Positions 10,868-22,602 are shown, numbered from the stretch's first letter. The stretch: 64,000 nucleotides of DNA from Cardiocondyla obscurior (GCF_019399895.1 NC_091867.1:8073501-8137500), one strand, 5' to 3'. Program-made: numbers and translations. Notes: generated by a model not told the origin, from the sequence alone.

Positions 10868-13800
10868 ATGAAATTACACGTAAGTACGCAGCCGACTTGT
10901 ACCGTTCCTTTTCTTTCATTCTAAAGTCCCCGTTCAGGAAAAAAAATAAAAAATAGATAACAATGTAAAACATACTTTCTTCCCCTCGGCGTGGACAAAA
11001 AGAAATCGCGTGCGCCTAATCGCGCTGAAAATACCAACCGGATACACCGACTGATAAATGCGCGACGATTCAATTAACGGGTGCCGCCTGTTGCTTTTTC
11101 ACCGTCTCGTTTCTCCAACATTTTCTTGCATATCTGCCGATCAAATTCTTAATCACTGCGCGAATCTCGGAAGGCTTGTCACTGTACGTAGATTTCACGA
11201 TAATCGTTTACGAGGAAAACGTCGCGTGCATGTTCCGCAGAGTATTTCTTTTTTTTTCCAAATATAAGTTAAATGCTGAATTTATTTCGCTCCGTTTTTC
11301 ACATCTCCGTTCACGTTTTTTTTTAAATATGAAAATTGAATATCCTCTTGCAAGGTGTTAGACGTAATCGTAAGATTCGAAAAGGCGAAGTCGTTTGTTC
11401 TGTCAGAGATACAGGTCAACCGCCGTCCGTCAAAAGGTAACGAGCGTGAATAAGGGAATGATGAATGTCGTGCACGTAATTGCATCGTTAGATGTCGTAA
11501 AGGGGGTGACGATTCGGAATGTTGCTTAATTACCGCGGTCACTGGCCGGGAGTGCATTTCACGACCCAATTGTCAGCCGCGAGTAATCAGATTTTTGCAA
11601 TCCTGTTGCAAGCTCATAGATCGAGGTTTCAACACGGGGAGCAGCCTGATCTATCGACTTCTTTCGCGGTCGCTCTACGTATTTTCTCTCTTTTTTTTTT
11701 ATTTTAATTATACCTACGATGAGATCTAATAAATCTTCACAAAAAGAAAATGACAGACGTAACAAAAGCAACTGTATTCGTTAAAATTAAATACTGAAAT
11801 ATTTGCTAATTTTTCAACCGGTTGTAATTAAAAAATAAAATTATTTTACTCTGTTAAACAAGAAAATATATGTAGACCTCAATAATCAGCATGCGTGACG
11901 TAAAATGTCGTCGGGTTTCCGCGTTCTAGCGAGACACGACTGCAGAATTTGTGCAATTTCGAAGCAACATTTCGTCTCGCGATAGCCGGTCGTGGACATT
12001 CTTTCTTTTTTTTTTATTTTTTAAACAAGTCAAAGTCGATTTTTTTTTTTCGAATAATCACGTCGGGCGTGTCTAGACGATTAATGTCTATCGCGCTTTC
12101 TACCGACTAACCGTATACGTTCGCAGCCTGGCGCATTCAATCGCCTTAGCCGCGAGTCAACTTACAGCTTGCACTTTTTTTTTTTTTTTTCTTCCACCTT
12201 GCCTTTTTGTCTTGCGGCCGCGTTCCTAACGACTCGAGTGCGTCTTGTGATCGCGAATGTTAGCCGGCAGCCGTGCTCACCTTTTCCCGATTACCGTGAT
12301 TAAAGATTCATGCGCTCGTGCACTTTCCCTTCCAGCTTCCCGGTGCCGGTTGCCCGATACGCTTCCATATATGCAATATAGTATACATACCGTAAGACAG
12401 ATTCAGGTTTAGTGCCACGCGCATTAGATAATGATCTCTGATCGTCTGGTTGCAAAATCGAAAACGCTCGATATCGAAAGTGAAATAAGTACTTTAATAC
12501 CGTAACATTATATTCCGATTATAATATAATAATTAAAGAAAGTGACATAATAATGATAAATATAATTACTCTATCTTTTAAATATAAATTATAAGAAAGA
12601 TAATATAATTTACATTAAAAATTATTAATATACGATTAGTTAATAATTTTTTTCTTTGCGTAATCGACTTTCTCTTATTACCAATGTACGTATATGCAGT
12701 GCATTTTAATATATCGCAAAATATGTGGCGTTACTACTGTGTTCTGATAGTCTTTTAAAATACGGTCATAAATATTCCGTTACAGGTTTTACTACTGACG
12801 GCACTTCCTATGTGCCTAGCTCAATTTTCAATCCAGGGGCCTAGCGACGGACATCGACGGGCTCAAGGTCTTAAGTTCAGCCAGGAGAAAGGACTCGAAT
12901 ACACAGAAGCGAGTGGTAAGTGGGAACGGGCGTAGACAATGGAAAGTGGCTGTACGAACTAGGGGGACACTTTGCATCAATTAAAAATTTTATTGTTTTC
13001 CTGGGTGGCGTCTTTAATATTTAATTTTTTTAGAGGGAGGAGGTGCGGGGGACTTTACCATTCAAGGTGCGACCGACGGTAACAGCAACTTCAGGATCCA
13101 AGGTGCCACGGACGGGCACTCGAACTTTCAAATTCAAGGACCCTCAGATGGCGGAGCGGCCACCTACAACGTGCAAGGGCCGATAGACCGATATGGCCAG
13201 TCCACGCAGCAACAGAATTACGAGCAAGATAATCAGGTTAATGCCAAAGCGCTCCAGTACAACGACCCCACCGGTAATTAGCCTCGACTTTAATTAGCGA
13301 ATTTTCTCACCCTCAAATTTATGTAGGAGTCGGTTTTATGTGAATTTCCATCGAAAGGTTACAGGGTAAACTGGAGATCGTACGACCGTCAGGCGCGCCC
13401 GGAAGCTCAACCGGAGCCACAATACGCGACGCAAGCTGCGGCACCGATTCCGCGTGCTCCACCACGACAGCGAGCGCATCGACCCCAAGCGCGACAGCAG
13501 TCGCAGCAGCCGGCGGAACCGTTGCCAAATTACAGGCCGTACTCTAACGCGCCACCGCAGATCCAGCAGTTGCTTCAGTTCCAACAGCAAATTCCGTACA
13601 TTAACATAATCCCGGAGCCGTACAGGTATATAGCAATTAATGAAGACGGGACCTTTTAGTCATCAACGTCTGTTCTTTGTTATCTTTTATAGAACTAGAT
13701 TTAAAAGTAGGTACGTGATTTTTATCATTCTTAATTCAATTTCAGATTCGACGAGGAGGCCGCGGTTCGATCTCAGTCCGAACAGGTCCAGGCGCATCTC

Positions 13801-14358
13801 AAGCAGCTGGCTCAAGAAGCTGCGGCCGCGCCTGTGCGTAATTACGCCGCCGATTCCGCGCCTACGCGTAATTATGAGCCAGCACCCGCGCCCGCGCCCG
13901 CACCTCGTCAAAAATCACGCGGTCACTCGAGGAGCAAACGTCAGGCTCAGTATCGCGCCCAACCGCCGGCCGAGCCACAGCCTAATTATTCGCCCAATCT
14001 ACCGTCCCATTTGCGCGAGCTGTTGAAGTTCCAAGCGCAAACGCCATACAACATCTTTGCCAACCAAGTTAATTACCAAGTCGACAACAAGGGATACGTG
14101 CCGCAACGCGTGGACTCGCCGCAGCAGCAGCAGCAGCCTCTGCAGCAACAGCCGCTGCTGCAGCAGCAGCCGCTGCAGCAACAACCGATACTGCAACAGG
14201 CGCAGTACCAGGGTCAGGGTGGCGCCTATCAAGGCCAGGCTAGCGCATACACGGAGGCTCGCATACAGCCCGAGTACAACCAGCTCGCGTACAACCAGCA
14301 GCTCGGCTATAATCAGCAGCAGTCTGGCGTAAGACCCGTCACCGAGAACCAATACTGA
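10868..14358 (+). CDS. Secreted glutamine/proline-rich protein C with IQG repeats
   Basis: Largest of the three paralogues. Model: exons 10868-10879, 12786-12915, 13034-13273, 13358-13625, 13746-14358; consistent phases 0, 1, 1, 2; 420 residues. MKLHVLLLTALPMCLA is the signal peptide, so the mature protein probably starts at QFSIQG. Residues ~18-26 and 55-100 hold five [FY]-x-[IV]-Q-G-[AP]-x-D units, a feature the other two lack. A YRVNWRSYD block (~129-137) follows the second phase-1 intron. Paired motifs are APPQIQQLLQFQQQIPY (~192-208) and LPSHLRELLKFQAQTPY (~302-318). A basic RSKR lies at ~279-282 and could be a furin-type site. The C-terminus is poly-Q/L/P, then Y/Q-rich. Intron 1 is about 1.9 kb. 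The acceptor at 13356-13357 has a weak pyrimidine tract, so exon 4's edge is the least certain. Extracellular structural role inferred. Confidence 0.82.
13051..13191 (+). repeat. 12-residue IQG-TDG repeats in gene C exon 3
   Basis: Units FTIQGATDGNSN, FRIQGATDGHSN, FQIQGPSDGGAA and the degenerate YNVQGPID follow one another with a 12- to 13-residue period. A fifth related unit (FSIQGPSDG) sits alone in exon 2 directly after the signal peptide. Confidence 0.9.
14119..14200 (+). repeat. CAG/CTG codon repeats in gene C exon 5
   Basis: Interrupted CAG and CTGCAG repeats encode QQQQQ and PLQQQP-type units. The low-complexity tract is likely length-variable and also opens long artefactual frames on the opposite strand. 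Confidence 0.9.
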
Positions 14359-14499
14359 TTGCCTCGGCGAAGTGTCTTCACTGTCGTATCTTTTCATTTC
14401 GACTGGTGGAACGAGACCCTGCCAGGACTGGATTAAATTCTATATAATGTGATAAATTATGCTCGAGTCTTTCCTAACACGCAGGTCGATCAAGAATAT

Positions 14500-14505
14500 A
14501 ATAAA
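14500..14505 (+). terminator. Candidate poly(A) signal of gene C
   Basis: AATAAA about 140 bases after the stop codon at 14358, in AT-rich sequence. Confidence 0.5.
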
Positions 14506-16820
14506 ATTTGTTTATTAATTGAACGTAAAATGAATATTTGGAGAATTATTTTGTTAGGTTTGTAGAGAGGATTCTTACGAGAGCAAAAAAAAAAAAGGAT
14601 TGCTTAGATCAAATTGATCTATTTCAAATTAAAATATTCTGAAAATTAATTTTCTACCGTAATAAATCTTTTTAATAAAAACGAGCACATTAAAACGCAT
14701 ACCGATGCATGTTTAACATTATAAAAATATATGTAATAAGTCTACTTGTACTATAGTCTTTTACATTTGTACGTGTTGTCAAATAAAATATTTGCGATTG
14801 TGTCCTCGTGACGCAAGCTTACTCTTTTTTTTTTTTTTTTTAATTTAATTTAGCTGATAGACATCAATTAATTCTAAAATATTAATAAAATTTTATATAT
14901 CTTATTTTATTATTATTATTTTTTAATAATTACGTTTAATCGAATTTATTTTAATTTTATTTTCCGCGCGCTCGCACAAAAATAAGTTAAATAAAATGTT
15001 TCATACATTAAAGACATTGGAAAAAAATTTGGAATGTCGAAAGCGGAATGCAGAACTTTTTACGCAATCTTAGCACGTAGATACATGTATGCCACGCTTG
15101 ACGATGAAATTGCACCAGCTGATAATCGCGATCAAGTCGTTTCTATATTACTGAGTTACACTCGTCAATTAATTTCAGCAATTTTAACGAGAACAAAGCG
15201 GCGTATTTTCCAGAGAGTTTTTGATATTACAAAAAACATTTTTTTTTTTTAATAAAAGAAAAAAAATCTGCGTAACAATATTTATATTAATTAAATTTAA
15301 TTACTTCAAGTTTAATTCAAGATTAATTTGGAAAACGTAAAAATTCATTATATTCAAAATTTATTATGCCGTTTAAATACTTTCTGCATATTATGCTCCA
15401 GCGGTATCATTCGTAAAAGGCGCATAACGGGACCGGCCGCGTTACTATTGTAGCTGCGCACTTTAATGATGCATTCGATTTACGACTCGCGGTGAATACG
15501 GAAGTGATGGGTGCATTCGTTTCCTGTACGATGTCGACTGAACCATTACGTGACTGGATGCGGCATGTAGTACGTGTATCACCCTCTCTTACAAATAGCA
15601 GATATTCATCAAGGTGTACCTTCTTTCACTCGGCGAGCACGTGGAATGCCGTGTTTCCATCGTGAGCATTGAGTTCGCGAGTAATCAACATGTACCACGC
15701 GATTAAAGATCTCACGGCGCGACGACGGCGAGATTGATGGCTCCGATAGCGCTCTACGTCTACGTTGTAACTAGAAAAGTATTACGACCTGTCTCTTGTT
15801 AATCTCCTCGAAAGATAGAATACAACAATCATTAATAAACGTAATCGCGACTATCTGTTAATAAAAAAAAAAGAATTATATAAAATAATAATAGAGAAAA
15901 CAGGACATTGGAAATTTTGAAATGCTTCATTAAATAAAGAAATGCAAGGATCGTATCGTTGCATGGAGCTGTGTGTCGATATTAAAGCTACAACTGCGGA
16001 GAAACGAACAACTTTCACGCAGTTCGAAAATAATTGATGATATAACGTATAACAATGTTTCGTTCGCTCGGCGCAGTCAACGTCTTGATGGGCAGCGCAA
16101 AATTCTAATTGTAAAATTCGATGTTCGGCACGGCTGTAGAGAAAATACGGGGAAAAGAAACGGTCAAACCACTTTCACGTAATGGTATCGCTATAATCCA
16201 CGATGTAATGTAGAATTACATAATGTATGAAAGGAATATGAAATTCCACGTAGGAGAAAAGAAAGTTCGCTATCCTTGCAATTTTGTAAATTTATTTCCA
16301 ATTAGGCTGTGAATGTGTTTCAAGTTTGATATTACGTGCCGCATGCTAGACGCGTGCCGCCTATAAAATAGCTACGTATTAACCGAATAATTCCAAATTT
16401 AATAATTACGTTAATTAACTTGGAAAAAAAATTATTTAAGTGAATTATTTAAAATAAATAAAAATAAATAAGATTTTTTTTCCGATTAATTAAAATATCT
16501 CGTTGTTACGGATGGAAATTTATTAAAGAAAAATTCAAGCAAAATTACTGACCCATATTTCGCCGCGGGGCATAATGCACAAAAGTGACGAATAGTATAT
16601 GTATCGCATTGCGCTTTGACTTTTCTAGTGCTCCGGCCACTTCCTGGCGCAACTGGCGGCGGCTGGCTGTTATAGGCCACGGGGCGCACTGGCTCGTTGA
16701 ATTACGTGACAACGGGCGGGGGATTTGCACGCGAAAGAAAAAAATCGGTTGAAACCCGTCCAACCATGAAAGCTGGTGGTGGCCGACGGCACGGTTCAAC
16801 TCGCGACGACCGGGGCCCCA
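14506..16820. other. Intergenic region between paralogues C and D
   Basis: AT-rich at 14580-15380, with a T run at 14825-14841. A more GC-balanced block lies at about 15410-15780 and could be regulatory. No supported coding segment. Confidence 0.5.
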
Positions 16821-16852
16821 TATAGAAGTGCGTCGCGACGCGGCCGCCAGTT
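16821..16852 (+). promoter_or_regulatory. Core promoter of gene D (TATA plus initiator)
   Basis: TATAGAAG at 16821-16828 (preceded by CA) and CCAGTTT with its A at 16849, 28 bases downstream, as expected for TATA-initiator spacing. This predicts a 42-base 5' UTR, the same length as predicted for gene C. Confidence 0.65.
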
Positions 16853-16890
16853 TCGTCCTGCTGCCCTTCGGATACCGTTGTTCAGTAATC

Positions 16891-18039
16891 ATGAGATTTC
16901 TTGTAAGTCTGCGGCCGCGAGAGCATCGTGAATTTTCGCGGCGCGATATGCACGTTGGTAGAAAGTGCCGATTAAATACGCCGACGTGGAGAGTCCGACG
17001 TCCGAGCGGAGTGCTCGTTTTTGCTTTCCAATCTCGAGTTGATCGTTAAAATCGTCGCAGTTTTATTCCCGAGCATGTAATCTAAAGAAGGAAAAGAGAG
17101 GACAAGCAAAACTTTATCGTTCATCGATCGGGTGTCAAGTACGTCCCGAGGAAATTGACGCGCAAAAAGTTGACGGAACGAACGTTCGTGTCTAATGGCC
17201 TTTTCATTTTCTTCCTTTTGCGGTGAAAATTAATATCTTATATATTAAGTCATCGCGGGTATAAGAGTAAGGATAACGTTTAAAGAAAGAAGTTAATTAA
17301 ATTCGTGACCATTTTTTCGTTTACCTTCACAGTACGTAATTAAAAAAAAAAAATTTTTTTATTTGCCTAAAATATCATCCCCCCGTTACTATTGTCTTTC
17401 AGCTCTTGATCCTCGTCGTGGCGCCCGCTACGCTGGGTACAGAAGTCCACAGTAAGTAGCAAAATATTTCATTTGGCATATTTTTTAAATTCTCTTTTAG
17501 GACTCACTATTAATTATCGCGCAGACCATAATCGGGAGCGTAGGCAGGCGCAACCCAGCTACCGAGCCTTCAATCAAGCGCCGGCGGCAATCAAGCAGAT
17601 ATTAGCCGCGCAGCAGTACCGAGATCCGATTGTCAATCTACCGCCGCAACAAGTGCCGAATTTGAAGCCTTCGCAGCCTATCGAGCCCCAGGTGCTGCAG
17701 CAAAACCAGGCGACTCAGTATCGACCGAAAGTGCAAATAGGCCAGGCGCCTCCGCAGCCGACCTACAAGCAGATCCCCGTAAGACCAGCTCAATACGCTC
17801 CGTCGGCCGGAGCTCGACAACCTACCCCGCAGTACAACAATAATTATGCGCCGCAACCGCAACCGCAACCGCAACCCGCTCCGCAATATCGTTCCAATTA
17901 CGCCCCGCAACCGCAGCAGCCACCCGCCGAGCCTAATTATCAGTACTCCAGAAATCTCCCGCCGCATCTTCAACAGCTCGTGCAAGCTCAATACAACCTG
18001 GGTAATACAATCCCGCAGGGACAGGGACGTCAGGGATAA
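16891..18039 (+). CDS. Secreted glutamine/proline-rich protein D (short paralogue)
   Basis: Exons 16891-16902 (donor GTAAGT), 17403-17451 (donor GTAAGT) and 17501-18039; phases 0 and 1; 199 residues. MRFLLLILVVAPATLG is the signal peptide. The LTINYRADHN block (~22-31) follows the phase-1 intron at the same relative place as the VNW blocks of genes B and C. It is followed by RERR and then QAQPSYRA, echoing RSKR-QAQYRA in gene C. The paired motifs are shortened: APAAIKQILAAQQYRDP (~47-63) and LPPHLQQLVQAQ (~173-184). Between them lies Q/P/Y-rich sequence with QPQPQPQPAPQYRSNYAPQ-type repeats. PPAEPNYQYSRNLPPHL near the end matches PPAEPQPNYSPNLPSHL of gene C closely enough to show common descent. 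Structural cuticle or matrix role inferred; no named family recognised. Confidence 0.85.
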
Positions 18040-18780
18040 CGCTGATAAGAACGTCGGGACGACGATCTAAATTCTAGACGTCGGTCGTTTCATTTCTTTT
18101 TTTTCTATTTTTTTTTTTTATCATAAAAGCACCCGTCATACCTCATATACTTTATCATTGCATCCATTGCATTTATTAATCTTTATTACCGATGAAATCG
18201 TGATTTTTGTTGAAATGAACATCTTCGCAAGGATGATTATTTCTTTCTGTAATATTTTATTAAACGTCTTTAATTTATTCTGACAAATTAAATCAAGAAA
18301 GTTAAGTTTATAGATTTTATATTTTTGTCCGAATAATTGCGCGAAAAATTAATCTCTAGAGATTTTTTATTACAAATTATGTCAGAGCTTTCTATCTTTT
18401 TTTTTTTTTAATCGTTATTAATTCGTACATATTTTTTAATTTTACTTCGCCCATTTCGTTCATTCACGACCGCATTTAGATTCTCATACCAATTTGTAAA
18501 TTAAGAGAAATTCTACGCAAATAAATTTAATCCAGAGCTTCTCTCGATTCGAACACAAATCGTATTGCTGTGTCAAATCGTGTCGGAACTTTAAGATTAT
18601 ATATATTGTCATCGTTTACGTCAACTTTGATACGTATTTGTCGTTTAATTATGCACCCCTTAACCATTCCCTTTCGGATCTGCCGGCCGCAACCACCGAT
18701 CGAAGTACGCGTTTTCTTTAATTCGCGCCAATGAATGAATATTAAACCGAAAACGTTCATATTTCTGCCGACAAATGCAG
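18040..18780. other. Gene D 3' UTR and spacer
   Basis: AT-rich. Candidate poly(A) signals are ATTAAA near 18260 and AATAAA at 18520-18525. A T run lies at 18401-18410. No coding evidence. Confidence 0.45.
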
Positions 18781-18802
18781 TTGGGTGAGCGTTCGGGGCT
18801 CG

Positions 18803-18827
18803 TATATAGAGCGCGGCATAACTCAGC
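18803..18827 (+). promoter_or_regulatory. Possible TATA/initiator promoter
   Basis: TATATAG at 18803-18809 and an initiator-like ACTCAGCC with its A at 18825, only 22 bases from the first T (shorter than usual). It precedes a GC-rich block with an ATG in good context at 18951. Confidence 0.3.
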
Positions 18828-18950
18828 CGAGAAATCCGAGGGTATCATCGCACCGATGGTTCCGCACAAGGGGCGTATCTGCACGTCACCACTCCGGCAG
18901 AACCGGGCCGAGGAGATCACCCCCTTGTGCGTCACCCCCTTGCCGCCGCC

Positions 18951-19196
18951 ATGACGGCGGCCCGCACGAACGAATGCAGTCTTCACTTCGCGCACCCCAG
19001 AGAGGCGCACGCACCGCAGTCACACCATCCCGTTCTGCCCCCCTCGCTGCCGATTCTTACCTCCGTGCATCCCGTGAATGCGTGCCCCCTCGCCGACAAA
19101 CAGGGAAGAGGATTAGCGAGTCCATTAAAGTCGCAGACTCTATTATCCGGAGGGCACGGCCACGGTGACATCAACTGCTTTCGGCCATTGGCGTAG
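18951..19196 (+). CDS. Candidate small ORF of unknown function, or first exon
   Basis: An 81-residue frame starting at an ATG preceded by GCCGCC, a strong Kozak-like context, about 150 bases downstream of a possible TATA box. The protein is His/Pro-rich, with SHHPVLPPSLPILTS in the middle and GGHGHG near the end, and has no signal peptide or membrane segment. GC content is clearly above the flanks. Chance opening of a frame in GC-rich DNA is a real alternative. A GTGACA near 19166 could be a splice donor that would cut the frame short. No family recognised. Confidence 0.22.
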   Translation: MTAARTNECSLHFAHPREAHAPQSHHPVLPPSLPILTSVHPVNACPLADKQGRGLASPLKSQTLLSGGHGHGDINCFRPLA

Positions 19197-22095
19197 ATCA
19201 TTCTGTGATCTCGCGAATCAAGCTTCTATCGTCGCTTTGGAACTTACGGAGATGCTTACTTATCTGAAAAAAAAAAAAAGAAAAATAATTGTATTACTGA
19301 ACATTTTAAAGATAACTAATTTTTTCACCCTATTCGTCGGGCGAGTCCGCTGCGACAATCGTTCCGCGCGATTAGTTCGAGTGTCAATTACACGCAACGC
19401 GCAATTAGTTTACATAATGGATCTAGTTTAATTTCATAATGTGTTTGATATTTTTTTTCGCCGCTTTCTTTACGCGGTTGCGTTTATATCGCAAAAGCAA
19501 ATAGATTAGAATGGGCGGATTAGAATTTTGCGGCGAAAGTGCCGCACCGATGGCTAGAAAATTGCTGAAAAACACGCGGGGAAAGGTTCACGGAAAAAAA
19601 ATCGACGCCACTGAAGGGAGAGGGGGTCATAGAGGCAAATTACAAAGGGAGGATTACCGGCAGCTGGACTACCAAGCAACCACGTCTCTTTTCTGGCTCT
19701 CGCGAGCGAGCGAGCGAACGAGCGAACCATCCATGTCGTTCAAGAGCTCTTTGTCCTTCGACGCATTGGTAACATAATTATCGGAGTTATAGCAAGCCAA
19801 AACCCAGGCCGCATCCGAAAAGGGTGACGAGCGGTTAGGCAGTGACATCACGTGTACGTGCGCGCACGTGGAACGGTGTCACGAGCGTTAGAGATTTGTC
19901 AAGGAAACTTTGCGGAGTTGGAGCGCGATAAATATTCACAAAATTTTTACGTTTAGCCGCGAATAAAAATATCTTAGCAGAAAATTTGAGAACTTATCGA
20001 AACCTCTGTTTTCTGCCTTTGAAAAGAATTTCTAACTGATGTTTAATATTAATAAATGCACACGGTGAATAATATTAAGGATTAAAAAAAATGCTGCTAT
20101 AACTGCACGCTTAACGGAACCTGCTCTCGAAGCGTGATCGCAAAAAAAATAAACCGCCAGCATTTCATTTGTAATACAGATTAGATATAGACTGCGTAAT
20201 GTGCTTCGCATGGCTTTTGTGCAGCTAATTACGAGGCTAACGCGATACAGGTATCTCGGCTCGTTGAAACGTACGTTTTTCGTCCGCGGATTTCGCAACG
20301 GTGCTAACGGGTGTCGTGTTTCCTTCGCCGAGGTAACACGAGGAAAAAGAGAGAGGAGGTCGGCTTTTGTGGCTTTCATCGACAAGAAATATGTTACCCG
20401 ATTTCGAAAGTACTTAAGAAAGTATTTATAATACAAAATATTTTCTTGAAAATTCTTGTACTTTGGATTACAGCTCTTCTTTGAGCAAATCTTGGTCCGT
20501 TAACAAAAGCGTCGAGATATTAAATTTATAAACGCTCAAAATTTTAATACTTATTAGGTCAAAATAAGCGTGATGAACAAACAATAGTATATGTATGTTA
20601 AATAATTTTAGGAATTAATTATAACAATTCCAGAAGATAAAAAGGAATGAGCGTCACCTTATGCACTCGACGCCGTTGCAAATTCCGATATACAAAGCGC
20701 GATTAATGTTACCTCGTTATACTGTTTTATTGCAGCCTGTTGAACTGCACATTCACTTAAATACCCACTAGTTAAATACAAAGACCAGTGATTATTCTTC
20801 ATGAGCATATGAGAAAAGAAAGATCGATATTTTCAGAAAAAAAAGAAAAAAAAAAGAAAAAAAAAACGAGACATTTTAAATTCTTAATAAAATCTTATAA
20901 TATTTAATTTTGTTTTCACGTTTACTTTTATGAGTGAATACTGTGCGCACGTATTTCGAAATATTAAGATATATTTTAATAGCGCAAGAGCTTTCATGAC
21001 AGCCCAAAGGACGTAAAGAGCGTGTGAAACGGGTTGTGGTCTGTTGGAGTGATTCCAATAATTGCGCTTAATCCTTAGGGTGGCGGCACGCGGCGGACAA
21101 TCGAGTCCCCCCGGCAACCCTCTATTTTTTTTTCGCTCTCCGCCTCTCTTGACCATTTCTCCCGGCGCTGCTGGCTTATTCCAGATTCCATTTGGAAGTG
21201 TTAGCGATGATTATGACGGGATTTATTTCAATAACAGAGGCACGCCGCGTTCCTGTTTGTCATAATCGACGCAATCGTCCCGTACGCGAAAATGTTTCAT
21301 GTGTCACCGGCAAACAGTCAAGAGTGTCCGCCAGGCACGAGGGATTTTCATATCAACGCGTACGGCGCATCTTTTTCGCACGGAGTCCTGCTTTAAAGCT
21401 CTAAAAAAAAACCCGATGGGAAATAAAATGCTCTTTCTTCAATCTAAATCGTTCTTTTCGTATCTTTATTTGCTCGGGAGATGAAATCTATGGACAGTCG
21501 ATTCGACGTTGAGCCTACCTATTTTATCGAGGCTGACGAGCAATGTTGTCAGCCGAACAATGAATAAACGAAACGCTCGCGGGTACGAGAGCGACGTGAG
21601 ATGTTATTGGGCGACCCTGATCTTTAGCGAAGTTACTGACCCTGTTCCAAGTCCTCCGTACTATTATGAGGAGAAGCCAGACCGGAAAGATTCAGCATGG
21701 CCGACTAATAGTGCCGGCCAATCGCTGCACTCTCTATGACAGCTGCGCATCCCTCGGAAACTGGCTCACTCGCCGGTCCCTCTCACTCTCTCTCTTTCTC
21801 TCTTCGTAGCCGAGATATAGTACGGGATCGGAAGCCTAACTTTCTGATTTTTGCCTTACGAAGTCAGCCATTGTGAAAGGGGGGGCCCGGCTTCGCTCGT
21901 GTTGTGAGCCTTCATGTGGTCTTAAGTCGCCGTAGCCGGTCTCATAATTGTCTGTCGCACACACGTGCTTTTTAGCGTCTTAAACGCTCGCGCCCAACAC
22001 TGGGGACATGGTCCTTTGAGCAAACGATGTCGTAACACAAGGAGAAAGGATGAAAAGTCCTGTCACGATGCAGTGTGACATTTCTACCTAACGGG

Positions 22096-22096
22096 G

Positions 22097-22150
<54 letters not shown>
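22096..22150. repeat. (GA)n microsatellite
   Basis: Nearly perfect AG dinucleotide repeat of about 22-25 units, with one AA interruption near its left end. It could bind GAGA-type factors, but simple microsatellite status is sufficient explanation. Confidence 0.95.
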
Positions 22151-22152
<2 letters not shown>

Positions 22153-22576
22153 TTGTGAAATAAAAATACGAGCCCGCGCACGTTACCAAGCTTCCATTTC
22201 TGCTAACGATTAGTTAATAATAATTAAATATAGTGGTATTCCAATTATTAAAAAAATTTCCAACTTACTTTAATTATGTCATTTATATAACTCATTATCT
22301 TTTCTCTAATAAAGCTTCCGCTTGAAGTGCAATCAATTACGATAAACTTTCTTGATTTGCATACCAAATATTAAAAACTGATCCAACCTGTTCGCGCAAA
22401 AATAAATACGTCTATTTCAGTTATATAAGTTCCCGTTTGACATAATCACGTAATATGTGTACATTCGATAACATTTAATTTTAGTTTTGCATCATATACG
22501 AACATATCGTAAGCAGAAATTGTTTAACATAATATTAAAATCCGTCCGTACGAGAAAATCTCGATACGCCGTGTAC

Positions 22577-22602
22577 TTTTTTTTTTTTTTTTTTTTTTTT
22601 TT
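22577..22602. repeat. T26 homopolymer
   Basis: Uninterrupted run of 26 T in the spacer between gene D and tailless. Confidence 0.95.

Noticed and set aside
13999..14397. Leu-rich 132-residue minus-strand frame
   Set aside because: Complement of CAG/CTG repeats in gene C exon 5, not a membrane protein.
6355..18039. RR chitin-binding domain in the three Q/P-rich genes
   Set aside because: The VNW/INY blocks do not fit the G-x-Y-x-Y...V-x-Y-x-A-D-x-x-G-[FY] pattern; only the gene at 1586-2692 has it.
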